NCBI GenBank assembly: GCA_003552885.1
Contig: PUPA01000221.1
Location: forward strand, 1-7,807
Direction of reading: 5' to 3'
DNA: 7,807 nt
DNA from: Natrialbaceae archaeon
GTDB lineage: Archaea; Halobacteriota; Halobacteria; Halobacteriales; Natrialbaceae
The notes under the pieces were generated by a model. That model did no database searches. It worked only from the letters and a program-made list of their open reading frames with translations, and had not been told where the DNA came from. Below are positions 6,283-7,807 of this stretch, in pieces; the stretch's first letter is position 1, and the number at the start of each line of letters is the position of its first letter. Position numbers and translations under genes: made by a program.

Positions 6283-6900
6283 ATGACCTCCCGGCGGACG
6301 CTCGCCCGGACCCTCGAGTCCGTCGCCGACTTCGAGGAGCCCGATCCCGCGCTCGAACAGTATCTCACCCCACCGGAGGTCACAGCCCACGTACTCCACT
6401 TCGCCGCCCTCCGTGGCGACCTCGACCGCCGCGTCGTCGACCTCGGGACCGGCACCGGCACGCTCGCCATCGGCGCCGCCGTCCTCGGTGCGGACGTCGT
6501 CGGCGTGGACGTGGACGCGTCGGCGCTCGCGCGTGCCCGCGAGAACCGCCGGGCGGTCGGCGCCCCGCCGATCGAGTGGGTCCGGGCCGACGTCGGCTTC
6601 CTGCCGCTTCTCGCCGACGGCGTGACGGTCGTCTCGAACCCGCCGTTTGGCGCCCAGCGACGGGGAGCCGATCGCCCGTTTCTCGAGGCCGCAGCCGAGC
6701 TAGCGGCGGTCTCATACACCATCCACAACGAGGGCAGCCGGACGTTCGTCGAATCGTTCGCCGCCGACCACGGCGGCGCCGTCAGTCACGCCTTCCGGGC
6801 CACGTTCGAGCTCGACCGACGGTTCCAGTTTCACGAGGAGTCCTCCCGAACCATCGAAGCGGAAGTGTTCCGAATCGAGTGGGGACGGTCGGACCCCTAA
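6283..6900 (+). CDS. METTL5-type rRNA N6-adenine methyltransferase
   Basis: 205-residue class I SAM-dependent methyltransferase resembling METTL5 along its length. The family N-terminal signature LEQYLTPPEV is at 24-33. SAM motif I is DLGTGTG (53-59), motif II is GVDVDASAL (74-82) with D76/D78, and the catalytic adenine-N6 motif is NPPF (119-122). The METTL5-like FG-x-x-R/K-x-x-AD-x-x-FL run follows at 122-134, and the C-terminal FHEESSRTIEAEVFRI corresponds to the family's terminal strands. METTL5 makes m6A in helix 44 of human 18S rRNA; in archaea the equivalent 16S adenosine is the likely target. Human METTL5 needs TRMT112, so a TRMT112-like partner would be expected elsewhere in the genome. 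A weak TATA-like stretch (GCTATCG, about 6253-6259) would give a leaderless transcript at ATG 6283. A short T-run (about 6928-6931) after the stop may end transcription. Confidence 0.9.
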   Translation: MTSRRTLARTLESVADFEEPDPALEQYLTPPEVTAHVLHFAALRGDLDRRVVDLGTGTGTLAIGAAVLGADVVGVDVDASALARARENRRAVGAPPIEWVRADVGFLPLLADGVTVVSNPPFGAQRRGADRPFLEAAAELAAVSYTIHNEGSRTFVESFAADHGGAVSHAFRATFELDRRFQFHEESSRTIEAEVFRIEWGRSDP

Positions 6901-6939
6901 CCACGAGTGAACCCGAGAGCGTCCTCCTTTTAGCTGAAT

Positions 6940-7080
6940 TGAGGCGCTAAGCCCCCTTCCTCAACGAGCAGCGCAGTCCGCGTAGCGGACAAGCAGCGTT
7001 AACGAGAGCGGAGCTCTCGTTCGCACATCAGAACGCGAAGCGTTCTGAGGACGCAGTAGGGAGGGGATACAGCGCCGTCA
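6940..7080. repeat. Long-range stem enclosing three perfect hairpins
   Basis: A nested palindromic structure that no gene explains. The outer stem pairs TGA 6940-6942 with TCA 7078-7080 (one bulged base), GGCGCT 6943-6948 with AGCGCC 7071-7076, then after a 4x4 internal loop CCCCTTCCT 6953-6961 with AGGGAGGGG 7058-7066 (one G-T wobble). Inside are three hairpins: GTCCGC-gta-GCGGAC (6976-6990), AACGAGAGC-gga-GCTCTCGTT (7001-7021) and CAGAACGC-gaa-GCGTTCTG (7029-7047). All stems inside are perfect and all loops are trinucleotides of the form C(GNA)G read on the plus strand. From memory, similar sequence occurs at ends of haloarchaeal IS200/IS605-IS1341 type elements; I treat it as a probable element end or MITE arm. 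A structured RNA is the alternative. Confidence 0.55.
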
Positions 7081-7100
7081 CAGAGTTGCTTGCACTCTGT
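7080..7100. repeat. Inverted repeat, 7-bp stem with 7-nt loop
   Basis: ACAGAGT (7080-7086) and ACTCTGT (7094-7100) are perfectly complementary around a 7-nt loop. It directly abuts the long-range stem and precedes the TATA box at 7109. Confidence 0.5.
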
Positions 7101-7108
7101 TCCATGAA

Positions 7109-7115
7109 TTTATAA
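7109..7115 (+). promoter_or_regulatory. TATA box in front of the TnpB-tail-like frame
   Basis: TTTATAA is the most consensus-like TATA box in the window. It lies 28-31 nt before GTG 7140 / ATG 7143, the right distance for a leaderless transcript of the 7140-7367 frame. The motif is nearly palindromic, so it could also act on the minus strand. Confidence 0.42.
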
Positions 7116-7140
7116 CGGTGCCAGCCGAAGGCTGGAACCG
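7116..7140. repeat. Hairpin between TATA box and the following frame
   Basis: CGGT-g-CCAGCC (7116-7126), loop gaa (7127-7129), GGCTGG-a-ACCG (7130-7140): ten base pairs with one G-A mismatch. The loop is again C(GAA)G, as in the cluster at 6976-7047. Confidence 0.55.
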
Positions 7141-7370
7141 TGATGGCAACTACTCATCGTCTCGGCTTAGAGTCCGACAAGAAGGACGGTCGAGACAGAT
7201 TCCGCCGTCACCACCGAGTAGGAGTGGGACGCTCCAAATCTACGCCTGCGGAGACTGCGCTCCCTGCGCGGACTGTCGGCGCAAGCCGACCGTCCGTGAA
7301 AAAGCGCGTCGCGGAACCAGGAAGCTCCACCCTCAGCGAGCGCGTCAGCGCGAGCAGGATGGGGTAGTTC
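7140..7370 (+). pseudogene. Remnant resembling a TnpB (IS200/IS605-IS1341) C-terminus
   Basis: A 75-codon frame (GTG 7140 or ATG 7143, stop 7365-7367). Its second half, starting at STPAETALPA and ending in a Ser/Ala-rich tail SERVSASRMG, resembles the variable C-terminal tails of haloarchaeal IS1341-type TnpB proteins as I remember them. The zinc ribbon and RuvC-like core that should precede this tail are absent, so no nuclease is encoded. The first half (about 30 residues) is basic and shows no motif. Within the frame lie a GNRA-type hairpin GTCGGC-gcaa-GCCGAC (7275-7290) and a smaller GCGC-gtca-GCGC (7340-7351). In complete elements this 3' region carries the guide RNA (omegaRNA, described in Halobacterium as sense overlapping transcripts). 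The bases after the stop (GGGGTAGTTCAC, 7361-7372) may be the element's right end. Alternative: an unrelated small expressed protein. Confidence 0.5.
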
Positions 7371-7401
7371 ACCACTGTGAACCGTACGGACGTGTCGTCC
7401 C

Positions 7402-7408
7402 GTTTTTG
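7402..7408 (+). promoter_or_regulatory. TATA-like box of the 65-aa gene
   Basis: GTTTTTG centred about 27 nt before ATG 7432. The spacing fits a leaderless transcript. It is T-rich rather than a consensus TATA, hence moderate confidence. Confidence 0.35.
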
Positions 7409-7431
7409 ACCCCCCATCGCCTAACGCGTCT

Positions 7432-7629
7432 ATGACCAGTCTCGCGTTCGACGACGACGGCGTCGACGTCGTCTACGAGGGAACGGAGTTTCGCCTGGAA
7501 CGGACGCTCATCGAGGAGGCGACCGAGAAAGGTTACTACGACGTGACCGATCACGAGGTGTTACAGATGGTCGCCGAACACCCGGATCTCGCGGGCGAGC
7601 CGCGGCGTATCGGGGATATCCTGGATTAG
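7432..7629 (+). CDS. Small haloarchaeal protein, DUF5800-like (65 aa)
   Basis: 65-residue acidic protein that I recognise as the haloarchaeal family labelled DUF5800 (from memory, not verified). It opens with LAFDDDGVDVVYEGTEFRLE (residues 4-23), which reads as a short beta-hairpin-rich segment. Helical stretches LIEEATEK (26-33) and VTDHEVLQMVAEHP (38-51) follow, and it closes with PRRIGDIL. No cysteines, metal motif, signal peptide or membrane segment are seen. The function is unknown. The codon usage and acidity match the neighbouring genes, so it is a resident gene rather than part of the mobile remnant just upstream. It ends 23 bp before the end of the convergent minus-strand gene. Confidence 0.82.
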   Translation: MTSLAFDDDGVDVVYEGTEFRLERTLIEEATEKGYYDVTDHEVLQMVAEHPDLAGEPRRIGDILD

Positions 7630-7675
7630 CCGTCCAGTCGAGCCACCCGGAACTAGCCATCCAGTCGAGCCACCC
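7627..7675. repeat. 27-bp-period tandem duplication at a gene end
   Basis: Bases 7627-7648 and 7654-7675 are the same 22-bp sequence with one difference (G7632 versus A7659), offset by exactly 27 bp. On the minus strand the two copies read RVARLDG-stop, then F and RVARLDG-stop, so the repeat unit is nine codons including a stop codon. The distal copy's stop (TAA) overlaps the stop codon of the 65-aa gene on the other strand. Confidence 0.85.
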
Positions 7676-7807
7676 TGGTCTCTCCCGTCGAGGCGTCGAC
7701 GTGGACGTGGATCCGACCGTCTGCCGTCTCGATCGGGACGATCCAGGAGCCACTCGTCCGGTGGGGCTCGCCCTCCGGCGTGGAGTCGGCGTAGCCGCGA
7801 CTGCCGA
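7653..7807 (-). CDS. C-terminus of an unidentified protein, PepSY-like end (partial)
   Basis: Only the last 50 codons are in the window; the gene enters from the right edge. The visible end has the pattern of a beta-rich domain: GSWIVPIETADGRIHVHVD followed by ASTGETRVARLDG. A W-x-V strand, then a strand ending in VD and a TGE turn, is typical of PepSY-like and related beta-sheet domains, but 50 residues are too few to name the family. The stop is TAG at 7653-7655. Immediately after it the last eight codons and stop are repeated in frame, so readthrough would add FRVARLDG. It converges with the 65-aa gene. Confidence 0.65.
   Translation of the reverse strand, partial: GSRGYADSTPEGEPHRTSGSWIVPIETADGRIHVHVDASTGETRVARLDG

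Noticed and set aside
5916..6950. 344-codon plus-strand frame across the zinc-ribbon and methyltransferase genes
   Set aside because: The composition is arginine/proline-rich, and it overlaps the in-frame METTL5-type gene in another frame.
7028..7105. 25-codon minus-strand frame (ATG 7105) inside the hairpin region
   Set aside because: It is too short, is built from the palindromes themselves, and has no suitably spaced promoter. It could be a decayed piece of an element's gene but cannot be supported.
6940..7380. CRISPR array or tRNA as explanation of the repeated stems
   Set aside because: The hairpins differ in stem sequence and spacing, there are no repeated units with spacers, and no cloverleaf with T-loop consensus can be drawn.

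Overview
This is a GC-rich haloarchaeal (class Halobacteria) chromosomal segment. The evidence is the strongly acidic protein composition, the C/G-biased third codon positions, TATA-like boxes placed about 27-28 nt upstream of start codons (leaderless transcripts), and several families known mainly or only from haloarchaea: a salactin-type actin homologue, a HalX response regulator, and small haloarchaeal proteins of unknown function. Genus cannot be assigned from sequence alone.

Layout. On the minus strand at the left are a truncated metallo-beta-lactamase-fold hydrolase (runs off at base 1), the diphthamide biosynthesis gene dph2, and a receiver-HalX response regulator. A 241-bp divergent promoter region separates the regulator from a plus-strand Nramp-like transporter whose substrate-site motifs are not the canonical ones. 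Next, on the plus strand, come a four-helix membrane protein with a long acidic cytoplasmic tail and a salactin-type actin homologue. A 55-residue zinc-ribbon protein converges on the actin gene from the minus strand. A METTL5-type rRNA adenine methyltransferase follows on the plus strand.

Bases 6901-7431 hold no intact gene and are the unusual part of the window. First comes a long-range paired stem enclosing three perfect hairpins. Then come two further hairpins, a TATA box, and a short frame that resembles the C-terminal tail of haloarchaeal TnpB proteins. I read this as a decayed or MITE-like piece of an IS200/IS605-IS1341 type element. Four of its hairpins share the same loop class, C(GNA)G, which is exceptionally stable in single-stranded DNA. 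A 65-residue haloarchaeal protein (DUF5800-like) follows. The window ends in the 3' part of a minus-strand gene whose last nine codons, stop included, are tandemly duplicated.

How the genes relate. dph2 (elongation factor 2 modification) and the METTL5 homologue (small-subunit rRNA modification) both serve translation. The membrane protein and the actin homologue are co-directional neighbours, but the actin gene has its own promoter-like box, so a shared role in cell shape or membrane-associated filaments is inference. I see no CRISPR array, tRNA or rRNA. The best candidates for something undescribed are the hairpin cluster at 6940-7140, the motif-divergent Nramp-like transporter, and the membrane-protein/actin pair.
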